From Lactuca virosa (taxonomy: Eukaryota > Streptophyta > Magnoliopsida > Asterales > Asteraceae): a stretch of 64,000 nt of DNA. This document shows, piece after piece, positions 31,556 to 43,158 of this stretch (positions are counted from its first letter, which is position 1; every line of letters starts with the position of its first letter). The position numbers were made by a program, and so were the translations under genes. The notes under the pieces are model-generated. The model searched no databases, was not told the DNA's origin, and worked only from the letters and a program-made list of their open reading frames with translations. The stretch lies in the NCBI GenBank assembly GCA_928212115.1, contig CAKMRJ010000001.1, forward strand, positions 362,668,945 through 362,732,944, written 5' to 3'.

Positions 31556-31613
31556 AGTATGGATATGAGTAGAAGGTAATATGGGCCCCTACTACCGGAA
31601 GTACATGATCCAT
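31556..31613 (+). other. Candidate dimer-initiation-like double stem-loop of J (GGGCCC loop)
   Basis: Outer stem TATGGAT/ATCCATA (7 bp), inner stem GGTAATA/TACTACC with one mismatch, and an apical loop with the palindrome GGGCCC. It lies about 150 nt upstream of the gag start. Equivalent structures are in G (45721-45781) and D (54445-54506). Confidence 0.55.
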
Positions 31614-31714
31614 ATGGGAATTAAGAAAATCCACAAAGTTGCTAAGCAACCAGAGGACTCGAATATCATTTTGGAGTCAGATTCATATTAACCTAATCCA
31701 ATTACACCTCCATC

Positions 31715-32690
31715 ATGGTAAAGATCACAAGAGCAAGCGGGTTAGGTTCTGGATTAGAAGAGTCAAGACCAAGTGAGACTGAGATACGTGACCGGATAGA
31801 GGCGGCGATATGAGGAACTGTAAGGGAGATAATTCCAAAAATGTTCAAAACTATTAAAACAGAATTAATAGCCTTGTTTGATGAAAAATACGTTGTTGTT
31901 GCCAATACAGCTGCCGCCACAGCCATCGTTGCTGTCACTGTTGCAGCTTCACCTGGAGAGAAGGAAATGCCTTATCCACAGTTCAACAACACCAAAGTTC
32001 TTGAGTTTGATGGTGTTAAGGATCCAATTTTTTCCATGAGGAGGATCTCGGATGTGGAGGGATGCTTCTATATTTGTGCTTTTCCAGCAAACTTGAAGTT
32101 CAGATATGTGCAGAATCTACTACGTCGAAGAGTAAAATACTGGTGGAACTTTGCCACCAAGAACTATTCACCTACCGAGAAGAGTGCGTTGAATTGGGAA
32201 CAATTTGTTGGGAATTTCAAGGCAGAGTATGTTCCACTAGTAGAGAGGGAGTGAATCACTCAAGAATATATGTCACTTAAATAGACCACTGAATCGGTGA
32301 CTGAGATCACCAAGGTGTTCACCGAAAGAGACTTGTTTTGTCCAGAATATTCCTGATCGAAGCAAGTCCAGATGTCTTGATACTTGAATATGCTCAAGAA
32401 TGTTATCAGGAGTTCGTATCAAACAATCGATACAAGACCTTAGCAAAGATACAAGAGCATGCCAGGAGAAGAGAACTTGAGTTGGAAACTCAACGAAAGG
32501 AAAAGAGGTAGACTCCAGCTCCGTCTTAGCTAACAACCAAGAAATTCAAGCCCAAAGAATCAAGGTCTAGAGGACAGAGAGGTGCACGGTGTAAGAGGTT
32601 TGGAAAGTCCCATGAAGGATTTTCTCTTAATTTGATATGCTTCAAATGCGACAGGGAGGGACATTACAACTGAGACAGTAAGCAGGAAAC
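31715..32690 (+). pseudogene. Decayed gag of element J
   Basis: Reading from the ATG at 31715, the frame meets TGA at 31811-31813, then continues open from 31841 to 32254 with a Ty3 gag domain: FDGVKDPIFSMRRISDVEGC, a LRRRVKYWW-type segment and a stop after VPLVERE. Homology continues past that stop (ITQEYMSL, TESVTEITKVFTERDLF) with further stops, and a zinc knuckle CFKCDREGHYN near 32640 is also interrupted. Several stops are explained by CGA to TGA or CAG to TAG changes. Gag would form the particle; this copy is dead. Confidence 0.85.
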
Positions 32691-34122
32691 ATAGGGAGTG
32701 CGTACCAATTTCCACTACAACCAGATGCGCCACATGAAGGCCAATTATCCTCTTCTAAATCCAACAGGATCAATACAAGCTCTTGCACCTGCAACTTTAA
32801 GGATAACCGATGGAAAGTAGTGTAGAGTTGAAGCCCCAAGGGCTAAAAGGAATGCCTTTCAACTTATGGCAGAGGAAGCAAGGGAAGCGTCATAGATCAT
32901 GGTTGGTTGTTCTTCTGATTGATAGTACTTTTAAGAGTTTATATAAAACCCTATGTATGAAGATCAAGTTTTAATAAATATGGGATGCCAAATTTATTTT
33001 ACCAATAGTATCCTCATACCCCATATAATTATATGTGCGCATTTCAAAACACGTTTTCTTGTCATGACCTTATCCTGTTTAGCGTAGTACTACCAGAGAC
33101 CACTTACGAGAATAACGGTAGTAGCATTACGATAGGAATATCAAAGGTTATTGGATATGAAAAATATGAGTTTCTTTAAAGTCAAAAGGAGATGTAAGTT
33201 GAGCTAGCTTAATGAGAGACAAACAACAGCAGATGATGGGTCGAACCCAAGTGAAGGAGAACCAACCCTTAAGGAAAAAGTACAAAGGGTTAGTTTCGTC
33301 ATTAAAGTCCAGGAGAGTAGCAGCACAATTGGGCGGGGATAGTTAGTTTCGTTTCCAGGTAACAAATGAATGAAGTCTTCTGTTAGATTACCTATAGGTT
33401 ATGAGTTTCTTGTTTATGAGGGAAAGGTTGGTCTTTCCTCTCCATACGACAAATAGGATTTAGGAAATTTCCAAACTCCCAAGTACGGATCAGATAGCCA
33501 AGAAACCATATACGTATGTGCCTTCGAGGATGACTAGGTTCCTTTAGGACAGTCAGATAATGGAAGATAAGTAAACATTATTGTGAGTACGTCACCAATA
33601 TTAAAGCATTGGTTCAAGTGTTTTCAAGCTAGTAAACCCATTATTGTAATTTTGGTTAAATTCAGGATGTTGGAACACCCGAACTAGGTAAAGAAACCGC
33701 TTGTAGTCTAGGTTTGTGTGTATGTTTTAACAATATAACATAGGTTTTTCAGAGGTATATTCCTGAAAATGGATTCCTTTAGGATGTCATAGGTAAAACT
33801 TCATAGTTAATCACCTCATAACCAGTCGATGGTGTTGACATTTTACGTTTGAAAGTGATCGTCAATCGTAGCATGTAATTTTTGGAAGTCTAAACCGACG
33901 AATTCCCGTTTTTGGAATACTTCGCAAGGAGTTAGGGAGTATGCCTAAAGGTGGAAAACAAAGTTCTACCGCCAAATAGGTACGGATGGATGAATTTGAT
34001 GCATTAACGTTAGCTTGATCCTATGTTGATCTTATGAAACCCCAATAGGAAAATATATGAATTATCTTAAGGTGCTCTAGAAATAGGATTTCAGGGACAA
34101 AATCTCAATAAGTCGGGAGATT
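32691..34122 (+). other. J interior after gag; no enzyme domain recognisable
   Basis: About 1.4 kb with only short frames. I see no RT, RNase H or integrase motif. The last bases (AGGGACAAAATCTC, then AAGTCGGGAGATT) correspond to the ACGAAAT...GGGGGAGA end seen in D and G, that is, a decayed polypurine tract. Confidence 0.6.
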
Positions 34123-34793
34123 CGTAACACCCCGTTTTCGCCTTATAGCATAAACGACCATTCACGTAAATAAACATTTTTTGATAGGAGACTATTTAGG
34201 GTAAATAATCTTGACAGAACTCATTGTAATGGCAAAATCGAGATCATACACATGAAGAACGCCAAAATCTATCTTTGTACGAGGAAGTTATGATTTCTAG
34301 AAATTTCAACGTAGCATTGTGCGATACAGAAACCGAAATAGAGATCAGTTGATTGTTAGGAAAAACAATCTAAATGAGAGTTGAAGATCTGATCCATATG
34401 ATTCCGTCGATATAAAGAAAATTGAGAACAGAATTCATAAGAGAGAGTTATAATTTTTGTACGGGCTTTAACAATCTATGGCTGTTAAAAATATAGTTTT
34501 AAAAATAAAGTGAGAATTAGCCGACGGAGTCTAAATGAAAGTTGTAGATCTCATCGATAGCTACACGTGCATATAAACAACATCGAAAATGGAGCTTGTA
34601 TGGAGAATATATGATTTTTTTGAAGAATATGTTAGTTTGCACGCGAGCTCGTATGTACAGACCAAGTCTGCGGCGTGCAATGACACACCACCCAGATTTC
34701 GCCATGTGGTACTTTCTGTATGGTGCTACGTCAGCACCCTGATCGAGTACACAGTGCACACCTAACCATGTGCACGGAGCGCACCCCAAAATT

Positions 34794-34795
<2 letters not shown>

Positions 34796-34856
<61 letters not shown>
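34796..34856. repeat. TA microsatellite replacing the TATA box of J 3' LTR
   Basis: About 30 TA repeats occupy exactly the position of TATATAAAGG in the 5' LTR (954-963); the flanks CCCNAAATTG and GGTTGTAGATCTC match in both LTRs. Confidence 0.92.
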
Positions 34857-34858
<2 letters not shown>

Positions 34859-35596
34859 TTGTAGATCTCATGCTTTCCATCCACACCATTCTCATTTATT
34901 TGGTCCTGGAGTCCGAAATTCTTAGGTCCTTTTCGTGTACTGAGGAATCTCTTTCTGACAAGGCTCTGAGGTAGAAAGTCGACCATATAGAAGTGCTTGG
35001 TATTGGGGTCCTATCCGCGACTTTTTGGGTTTCGTCAGAAACCCTCTTTAAGTGAAGCTACACTTACTAGACTTTTAGGATGGCTCATATTCATAATTAT
35101 AGTCGTTATTAGGAACCTATCAATGCTAGATTCGTCAATAATTCCAGTTATGATGTTTATTGATCTACTTACGGGAGAAGTGTCTAGAATGGTCACGTTG
35201 GCTTGAATTTTTGATTTTAGAAAGACTATATGCCAAAATGGTCCTTCCTCTTAACTGTCAAGCCTGACTGATCCTTATTTGATAGAACTCTCAGTATTCA
35301 TTCGGATTAGTGAAGGATCTAGTCTTCATTACCAAATCGTCATATAAATTAATATGTTAAAGTATTATAGGTTAATACTTGTTCGGTATGTTATCTGCCA
35401 GTTGAATCGCCAATATAATCTCCCAGATAGCTGTTAATTTTCTAAATTATTGTTAAGGCGAGTTATCACACTATATAATTTTTTAAAATATATATCCATT
35501 TATGTTAAGACATAGAAGTTAGCATAATAGAGCTAATACTATAGCTTCTATGTGCCCATATCAGTGGAACTTGATGTGTAGCCTCTATGTATGGTT

Positions 35597-35690
35597 ATGT
35601 ATGTCGGGCGGGGCCCATTATGTATGTTGGGCGGGGCCCGTTAGGTAGCTCGGGCGGGACCCATTTTGTAGTTTCGGTGTGGCCCATTTG
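35597..35690 (+). repeat. GC-rich short repeat array in J 3' LTR
   Basis: Four units of about 28 bp: TGTATGTCGGGCGGGGCCC and variants. GGGC/GCCC ends can pair around GGG. It precedes the GAACTCA hairpin module by about 40 bp. Confidence 0.7.
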
Positions 35691-35911
35691 TATTCATATA
35701 TATGTATTGTGGTATATGGTATCTTGAGGAACTCATTAAGCCTAGCGCTTACCCAATTGTTATAAATGTTTTTCAGGAACTTCGTGAGAAAGACATGGTT
35801 CGACTATATGCGCATTCACAACATGTTTCCACTTAATGTAATTATATTACGATATATTTTAATAACTAAAATGAAACAAATTACCTTTGAAAATCAGGAC
35901 GTTACATCTAC

Positions 35912-36149
35912 CATTCCTTTGCCTCTGGTGAACCACCTCTAGTCCACCAGTCCCTTCTTCTTCTCTAGTCCACCTCTAGTCCACCAGTCACTTCTTCTTC
36001 TCCTAAGTAGAAACAACGAGAGTGTTTGTGGCTTGTGAGCTATCGGTGACGAGAGGTAGCCTCAAGTAAGCGAGAATAGGTGATCGATGGTGGGTTTAGG
36101 TTTTAGGGATGATAATTTGTTTAATTTAGTACTATACATCGTAAATTTA

Positions 36150-36195
<46 letters not shown>

Positions 36196-36375
36196 CCATA
36201 AAATTAATTATAAAAGAATTTAATAATGGCATAATAGTATTTTTACTTCAACCAGGGACCAAGCGTGCAATAAAAACATATAGTAAAGTCCTTCAAAGTT
36301 AAAAAAATAATAATTATGGACAAAAACGCAAAGTACCCCAAACCACAAGGAGCATTTGTGTAATTTACAATAAAA
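35912..36375. mobile_element. Right end of a MULE-like transposon (disrupted by J)
   Basis: The segment 36245-36375 (AGGGACCAAGCGTGCAATAA ... CCCCAAACCACAAGGAGCAT, TGTGTAATTTAC) matches the terminal inverted repeat of the element at 39614-41110. The interior holds a CT-rich duplicated stretch near 35930-36000 and a TA microsatellite at 36157-36193. The other end would lie left of the window. Confidence 0.45.
36157..36193. repeat. TA microsatellite
   Basis: About 18 TA repeats within the MULE-like remnant. Confidence 0.9.
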
Positions 36376-37018
36376 TATATTAATAGCCAACTAAATTATG
36401 AGCTGGATAATTTCTTATAGCCTATACAATAATCCTTGTAGACTCCAATCAGTTCACATTCTAAAAGAATCCCATTACGTTTCTTATGTATTTGTATTTC
36501 ATATACATCATTAAAACCGAGTTATCTTTGTTTAGGTCACTAATCACTAACCACTAATCACCTGATAGTTTTCTTATTTTAGGGATGTTATAGATTAATT
36601 CATTTTATACATAGTATAGAGAGGAGATTTTATATATCTTTATAATTTATTTATATCATTGCAATACACCGTCAGCCGTCAACAGGTCCTCCATAATTTC
36701 TGTCTAAATCTACATTATATACAACCTTCTCTTAGTTAGAGTTTCCTGGACATTGTTCTCCATATCACTATCAAATCAAAGGAAATTGTTCTTCAAATGG
36801 CCATCTAATGAATGAGCCTGAAGCATTGGATACTCGTCTTTACAATGTGGTATCTTACCTTTGGTTAAACAACTAGTATACCTAAAGCAAACCAAAGAAC
36901 GGATTCCAATCCTTTTAGTGACATTCAATTCTTACAATTATCTTTTTTTTTTTTTAAATTTGTAGTAAATTACAAATCTATCCTAGATAGACTTTTGTTC
37001 CCAAAGCTATTTTGAGGC
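36376..37018. other. AT-rich intergenic DNA
   Basis: No ORF, RNA gene or repeat that I can name. A poly-T run occurs at about 36942-36957. A small direct repeat (CACTAATCACTAACCACTAA) is near 36538. Confidence 0.5.
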
Positions 37019-37467
37019 TAGGGTGGCAATTGTTGACACGACACGACAAAAATACATGACACGACAAAAATACACGACACGAAACGAAATTGGGACGAAA
37101 TTGAAATTTGAATTCGTGTTCGTGTCGTGTTCGTGTCAAATGTAAAAAACACGATGTCGTGGCGTGTCGTGTTCGTGTTCAAAATTCGACACGAAATTGA
37201 CACGATTTAGCATTTATTTGTCGTGTTTTTCGTGTTTGTCGTGTTTTCGTGTTATATATGATTAAATATTAATTAAATAAACTAACTGTTATATTATGTT
37301 ATCTTTGTCATGTCGTGTCGTGTTTGTCTTTTATTAATTGGTTCCTTTTCGTGTTAGTTAAAAAGAACACGACATCGTATCGTTTCATGTTCGTGTTACA
37401 AAAAACATTGTCGTTTCATGCCGTGTCAGACAGAAACACGACACAATGACCCGATTTGCCACCCCTA
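37019..37467. mobile_element. hAT-like MITE (449 bp)
   Basis: Ends TAGGGTGGCAA and TTGCCACCCCTA are inverted repeats. Flanks TTTGAGGC (37011-37018) and GTTGAGGC (37468-37475) form an 8 bp duplication with one mismatch, the size typical of hAT elements. The interior is rich in repeated ACACGAC/GTCGTGT words on both strands and has no transposase, so it is non-autonomous. Confidence 0.75.
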
Positions 37468-37917
37468 GTTGAGGCGGATATCAACCTTTAGCGATTGTCT
37501 TTCACCATAATAAAGTGCACAAATCTCATCCTTGATGTAGATTTTTAAAAAAAATTAGAATATTGAAACCATGTAGTAAAGTATTTTGTTGAATTTCTCT
37601 GGATTACCTTTTTAAATGTATTTTTGCATTTAAACGTGTGAGTTGGACGGAATTAAATTTTGATTCCTATAAAATCCCACAAAATACTACGAACAAAAGG
37701 CAACTAAAACCGTAAGCATTTTAGGTTTCATCCGTTAGACATGGATTCCATTATTTCATTTCTTTACTAATTGGTTTCTCCACTTGAAATCTAGTAATTA
37801 CAACAATTATAACCTGCAATTACAAAATGTTCTTTAATCACAAATTATGCAATATTCGTCACAAATATATCGACTATATTTTTTTTATTGGACAATCACT
37901 TCCTTTTATTGTCACCA
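37468..37917. other. Intergenic DNA downstream of the MLP pseudogene
   Basis: AT-rich, with no recognised gene. It would include the 3' flank of the minus-strand MLP copy. Confidence 0.5.
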
Positions 37918-38262
37918 TCATGGCCGCTTGAGAAAATAAGCATTCATATCTCCGACCATAGCACAAAGCAAGTCTAAATATGGTGTTGGATCAGGCATCT
38001 TTGCATTCAACCATTCACCTTCTCGAAGTCCATAGTCCAGGTAACCAACTTCTTATGACTCATATCTTCAATATTAACCGTGAGGATTAAGGGATTATAA
38101 ACCTCCAATACTCCTCCTTCAATCACCTTGAACACAATTTTGTGTAATTCATCATCAACTTCTTCAACCATTTCTTTTGCAGTTTCGACTTTTCCATCTT
38201 CGAAAAAAACCGTAATTAGTATTCACATACATACATAAATAAATATGTGTGTACGTATTGAT

Positions 38263-38828
38263 TGTTAGAATTTTGGGGTAAAAAAAGGCTTGGAAATTCT
38301 GAAAATCGTGATTATCACTTTCAAATCAAAGTATTTGGGTGGTACTCCCTAATCTTTTATCGGATAATACTTAGAAATTGAGAAAATAACAGAGAATGAG
38401 ATGATATTTTTGTATGTACCAGAAATAAGATCAAAACCAACTTTAAGATCTTTGTCTGAAAACTAAAACTGTCATATGACAGTTTAAAACTGTCATAAAA
38501 CCATAAAAACTGACATAAACTGTCATAAAACCATAAAAACTGTCATAAAACTGTCATATGACAGCTCGACCCCAGCCAGGGGCTCTGCCCCTTGGAACCC
38601 GCCAAGGGCTGCCGCCCCTTGGACCCGCTCTTAGGGGCGCTGCCCCCAGACCCCTGTTCGTTAAGGGGCTTCGCCCCTAAATGACAGTGTACTTTGAAAC
38701 TTGATCAAACTTAAACAAGTGTGTACTCCACACCTTCCTTACTTGTTTAATATTTATAAATATTACTTTTGGTCAACAAAGTAATCCCATTACACTTAAA
38801 TAACATTGATGATAACAAATCACCAACA
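38263..38828. mobile_element. Solo LTR (566 bp) in the intron of the MLP pseudogene
   Basis: TG...CA ends (TGTTAGAATTTTGG to ACCAACA) are flanked by TTGAT at 38258-38262 and 38829-38833. No internal region is present, so it is a solo LTR, probably copia type from its size and ends; orientation not determined. It contains the palindrome ACTGTCATATGACAGT (twice, partly) and a run of hairpins of form GGGGCNNNGCCCC near 38578-38675. Confidence 0.8.
38578..38675. repeat. Cluster of GGGGC/GCCCC hairpins within the solo LTR
   Basis: Successive short inverted repeats: GGGGCTCTGCCCC, GGGCTGCCGCCC, GGGGCGCTGCCCC and GGGGCTTCGCCCC. Stem bases stay complementary while loops differ. Confidence 0.75.
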
Positions 38829-39067
38829 TTGATCACACATAGAACAAATTTTCATGTTGAATTATCATAGTTGAAATAGTTTACCATGGATGAAGTGCCA
38901 ATGACAGATCCAGGATCACAGCATTGACCTGAAACAAAATCACAACCTTGAACCTTATCAGGGGAGATGACTGCAGAGTTGTTTGGTTTGTGTTTGTAGA
39001 TTTCATAAACCAAGTTAATATCACTTTTGATTTCAACTTCACGGACTAACTTACCTATTGTACCCAT

Positions 39068-39613
39068 ATTTTTTTGTTGCGAGCCCTAGCTAGCTTGTTG
39101 TGCCAACTAGGCTCTGGCAGTAATTTTGATATTTTCCTAAAGAATTCCCTACATATTGATTTCTATTTCAGACATGGTCCTTCTCCACGTGCCATGTACA
39201 TGATGATATAAATATAAAGTACAATACAAAAAGTCAAAAATATAAAGACAACGCTCAAATCACTATTGAAAAAGAAATCCCTTAACAACTGATATAAAAA
39301 TTGAGCGTATTGAAGAAGGATTGATGTTGAACGGTAAATATACACATTAACAATAGTAAAAAAGTTGACATATTTATAGTCAACAACAAATTATTATGTT
39401 TTTACTTTTAATACGTGCATCCTTGCACTCGAAATCCACCATAGGGAGGAAACACGTGTTGATGAACCTCGTGCATTTATTTAAGAGTACCAAAATACCA
39501 AAAAAATGATTTAACGCTTTAAAGGTCATGATCCAAGGCCGTCTGAAGACGATTTGACACTACAAGCAAAATAAAAAATGAGGTCGTTCGCTACAGATGT
39601 ATAGATTTTTTTT
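39068..39613. other. Upstream region of the MLP pseudogene
   Basis: Non-coding. A TATA-like CTATAAATA on the minus strand (about 39372-39380), roughly 300 bp before the ATG, is a possible old promoter. No other feature is recognised. Confidence 0.45.
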
Positions 39614-41110
39614 GAGTAACTTACACAGATGGTCCCTATGGTTTCCGTTCATTTGTACGTTTGGTTCTAACTTTTTTTTTCTATCTCAGACCGTCCCTAT
39701 CTTTTAATTTTATTGCATCGTTGGTCCCTGATGGAGTTAAAATAACAAATATACCCTTATTTATTGTTTTAATTATTATATTTATTTTTAATTGATTAGA
39801 AAATTTGTTTAATATGTATGGGTCCTACCCAAATCCATTCGTCCTTCTCATCGGTCTTCCTTCACCGATACCCGACCACCTTCTCCAACACAAATCTCCA
39901 ACTACCAACTCCAACAAATATCTTCGGCCACCAATTCCGGTATCTATCCCTGTGTTTTAAACCTTTCAACCTCCCCCCTGCATGTTAAAAGATCAAAACA
40001 AAACAAAACAAAAAATAAAGCCTCCCTGAAAATCAAATCCAGAAAACCAAATTTGCAAAAATCCAAACCAGTCTCCCTCTATTTCTGACCTAAATCAAAT
40101 CCAGAAACAATTTCCATTGAACAAATATGCATTAGTTATTTAGTTACACATGAGTAAAATTACCTCAATCATTCAGCAAAACTTTGACCAGGAATCACAA
40201 ATTTAACAAAACATCAATTTACCCAAAGAAACTTCCGGACAATTGAATCAATTGGAACTTAAATCATGTTCATCACTATTATCGGATTCAACAAACATCA
40301 ACCCATTGAATCCAACTAATTTTTCAGATCAAACCACCCAAATTACCCAAAACCGTCCTCATCTTCATCTGTTCTTGACCAGTTCCTCTTAAAAAAAACA
40401 TGATAATCAACAAACCAAAATCATCTTGTTCTCCATCAGTTCATAAGTTGTTCTTCAAGAACCGTTAGTGAAAATCATTTAATAATAACAAAACAAGTTC
40501 TTCACTAAACGCAATTGTTCACGTGAGAGGCGTAGATGAGTGTTCCAGATCGGAGGACCGATATCCGACGAGTTTTCCTCGATTACCGCCATGGCAGAGA
40601 TGGCTACATTGGAGGTGAGAGGCATATGAGGACGTCGGATCGGAGATGGAGAGTTGCTCTAAATTTGGATAATGAGTCTGTGGCTCCACCACCTTCCGCT
40701 TTCACCTTCGCCCCCAAATCGCAGCACTCGACAAGGCAGTGACGACAATGTTGTTAGGTATTTGGTAGGTGATGGTGGTATGACTTCGTCGAAGTTGAGA
40801 GAGGGAGAGAGATGAGAGGATTTGGTTTGGTATTCCCAGGTGAGATTTGAGAGAAGAAGGTAGATGAATACACCTACATATTCAAGAGAAGGACGAAGAG
40901 ATTAAGGTGGGACCCATACATATTAAACAATTTATTTTAATTAGTTAAAAATAAATAAAATAATAAATAAGGGTATATTGGTGATTTTAAGTCCATCAGG
41001 GACCAACAATGCAATAAAATTAAACCATAGGGACGATCCGAGTTAGAAAAAAATTTTAGGGGTCAAACGCTCTTACCCCAAACCATAGGGACCATTAGTG
41101 TAATTTACTC
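39614..41110. mobile_element. MULE-like element with long terminal inverted repeats (1497 bp)
   Basis: The left end, GAGTAACTTACACAG and on to about 39835, is the inverted counterpart of 40908-41110, which ends TAGTGTAATTTACTC; inner landmarks are mirrored too (GGGTCCTACC against GGTGGGACCC, CATCAGGGACCAAC against GTTGGTCCCTGATG). Terminal repeats are about 200 bp. It sits in a T-rich target, so the duplication cannot be read clearly. The interior has no transposase; a 68-codon frame (40536-40742) with no recognisable domain could be a captured gene fragment or chance. Confidence 0.7.
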
Positions 41111-42892
41111 TTTTTTATTATTTTTTTATTTATTTTTTTTATTTATTTTTAAATAGGGTGGTATATCCGGAAAATTTTATTAATTAAAATAAAATATAGT
41201 TGCAAGTAAGACTCCCTACCAATACAAAAGAAAAAGGCTTCAGCCAAACAACTGAAAATTAATAATACAAAACAATAAAATGTCAGGTTATAACATGCTT
41301 TGAACCCTATTATATAAACATAACAAAGAAAACTAAAAAATTTACATTTACGTGTTTTTTTAGAAGCAAAATCATCATAAATAGTGTGATGGTCAATTTT
41401 GTCCATCAAATCTTTTTTAACATAGCCAAATCATTCATCATTTATTTATTTATTTATTTATTTTGGCTTTAAAATAAATATTTTCTAAGAAACATATTAT
41501 TATCTGGGCCAAAAATGTAAATTTTGGACCAAATTTGTAATAATTTGAAATCTGGGCCAAAAATGTAATTTTTGAAAGTTGAATGACCTGTTGACCGGGT
41601 CAAGAGGTTAAATTGAATACAATTACCGGTATTTGTGACTTAATTGAATAAAAAAATATAATGACTAAATCGATTATAAGACCAATACCTAATCACTTTA
41701 TTGCATTTTCCCTTAAACAAATGTGTACTTCTTATATATATAAAACGTAGGCTTTTATACTTTAGCAAAAAGATTGTACTTTAGACATTTTTATTATTTA
41801 TTGTTATTATTAATATTTTTTTTTCAGTTATTCAATCACCTACACTAATGACATATAGAAACTTACACGATCAAAATTCGCATATGAAAACTGAAAAGAA
41901 AATCAGAAACTATAAATTAAAACACTTTGGGCCTGTTAAGAGAAATCAGAAGAAAAAAAACTGTGTTTGATTGGCCTTTAAAGCACGATTAAAACCAGAA
42001 ACACAAGAGTAAAGTCCATAACTTTGCGTGATAAGATAAATCAGAAGAAAAAAAAACACTTTGTATTTTGATACTCTGATATAATCATCGAACTCAGAAC
42101 TCAAAAATCGGTTCTGGGGCAACAAAATCGATTTGGAGGATAAAAGAGAAGAAATCAGACAATGAAAAAACAGATAAATCTAAGAAATTAGGAAATCAAA
42201 ACTCGAGTTCTTATTCTTACCTGATTGTTTCTAAGATTCTTGATGGATGAAGGCTTAATCGATCAACAAATTTCATACAAATCAGAAAACTATAAGTTAA
42301 AACCCTGATGAAGATGATGAATCGATGTTCTGATAACTGATTTCGGTCTTTCTTCAACAGATTAGAAAGGAGGGGACGATTGGCATTGAAAACTGAAAAA
42401 TAAATATATGGGCCTCCTATACAAACACTAACACATTTCTAAAATGGGCCCTACACGATTTTAGGGCTCTCGGCCATTGTCCAACCTGCCACCCGGGGCA
42501 GCTGATCAAAACCTTAAAAAGCAAAATAAAAGTCTTAAACCATTCCATAGTTTTACACATTACTTAAACCATTTGGAAGTCTTAAACTAATAGAAAAACA
42601 TAAACACTAAACGTGACTACCAAAAGTGAGTTTTAATTTCAAAAATCAAGCAAAAGATGAAACAATTGCAAGTAATTGAAATACACCATTACACCATGCT
42701 AGTTTACAATACAATTATACAAATATGTATCTTCACAAGCATCAATATTTATAAATACGGCAGCTGACATTTATTTATTAAACAATCTCACTTCCCTTTA
42801 TTCTGTTGTTACCAAGCAAGTCGCTGTTGGAGCTGATATACATGCATAATGTCAGCAACATTTATTTAGTGAATATATCGACGACATCATGG
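41111..42892. other. AT-rich intergenic DNA with short repeats, no gene recognised
   Basis: Contains T- and TTTA-rich runs (41110-41155, 41435-41465) and a repeated CTGGGCCAAAAATGTAA phrase near 41505 and 41560. Around 41930 and 42405-42480 GGGCCT-type phrases occur that might be ends of an unrecognised element. An 86-codon minus frame (41149-41409) looks like chance. Confidence 0.4.
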
Positions 42893-43158
42893 TTACTTGA
42901 GAAAATGAGCATCAATATTTCGAGCTAATCCACAAACCAAGTCCAGATACGATATTGGATCCGGTATACTTGCATTCGCCTTCTCGAACTCTATAGTCCA
43001 GATAACAAACTTCTTATCGCCCACATCTCTGGTCGTAAGGATGAAGCTAAAGGAATTATACACGTCCAAGATATCTCCTTCAATCACTTTGAACACAATT
43101 TTATGTAATTCATCATCAACTTCTTCAATGATATCTTTCACAGTTTCCTTTTCCATCT
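42893..43158 (-). pseudogene. MLP-like exon 2 fragment (Bet v 1 superfamily)
   Basis: An open minus-strand frame of 87 codons with KDIIEEVDDELHKIVFKVIE, a WTIEFEKANASIPDP segment and SYLDLVCGLARNIDAHFLK, the C-terminal half of an MLP protein. It is preceded on the minus strand by an acceptor (TTTTTTGCATAG) and, about 60-70 nt further up, by CATG/GTAAACTACTAAC resembling the exon 1 donor and a branch site. Upstream of 43225 no exon 1 is present. Compared with the copy at 38 kb it lacks 2 nt at the start but does not have that copy's frameshift. It is a truncated duplicate. Confidence 0.75.

Larger units (their letters stand above)
277..35906 (+). mobile_element. Element J: Ty3-like LTR retrotransposon, gag-only remnant, host of all nested insertions to 35.9 kb
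   Basis: Two LTRs (277-1808 plus 25841-26055, and 34123-35906) flank a primer-binding site, a decayed gag and a polypurine-like stretch. The element is bounded by the 5 bp duplication TCTAC at 272-276 and 35907-35911. Once the nested elements A and H are removed, the LTRs are about 1.75 and 1.78 kb and the internal region is only about 3.45 kb. I find no RT, RNase H or integrase, so J is non-autonomous or internally deleted. Both LTR starts have lost the canonical TG (TA at 277, CG at 34123), consistent with deamination of methylated cytosines and with J being the oldest of the nested retrotransposons. Confidence 0.88.
34123..35906 (+). repeat. J 3' LTR
   Basis: Starts CGTAACACCCCG and ends GACGTTACA before TCTAC. 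It contains a TATA-box microsatellite (34796-34856), a GGGCGGGGCCC-type array (35597-35690), the hairpin TAAGC-CTAGC-GCTTA (35737-35751) and a TTTTTCAG acceptor-like site. Confidence 0.88.
37918..39067 (-). pseudogene. Major latex protein-like (Bet v 1 superfamily) pseudogene, two exons
   Basis: Exon 1 (39067-38885) starts MGTIGKLVREVEIKSD and contains the MLP-type IYKHKPNN and SPDKVQGCDF segments; a donor GTAAAC follows. Exon 2 (38197-37918) encodes the segments KEMVEEVDDELHKIVFKVIE, then after a frameshift PDPTPYLDL and a short tail ending in TGA. MLP/Bet v 1 proteins are small cytosolic ligand-binding proteins of about 150 residues; size and the single intron position fit. Defects: exon phases do not join, and an 8 nt near-duplication in exon 2 (GTTGAATG around the FEKVN codons) shifts the frame. 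The intron contains a solo LTR (38263-38828). A related exon 2 lies at 42893-43158. Confidence 0.8.

Noticed and set aside
41149..41409. 86-codon minus frame with hydrophobic residues
   Set aside because: AT-rich sequence naturally yields hydrophobic codons; no signal, domain or neighbour supports a gene.
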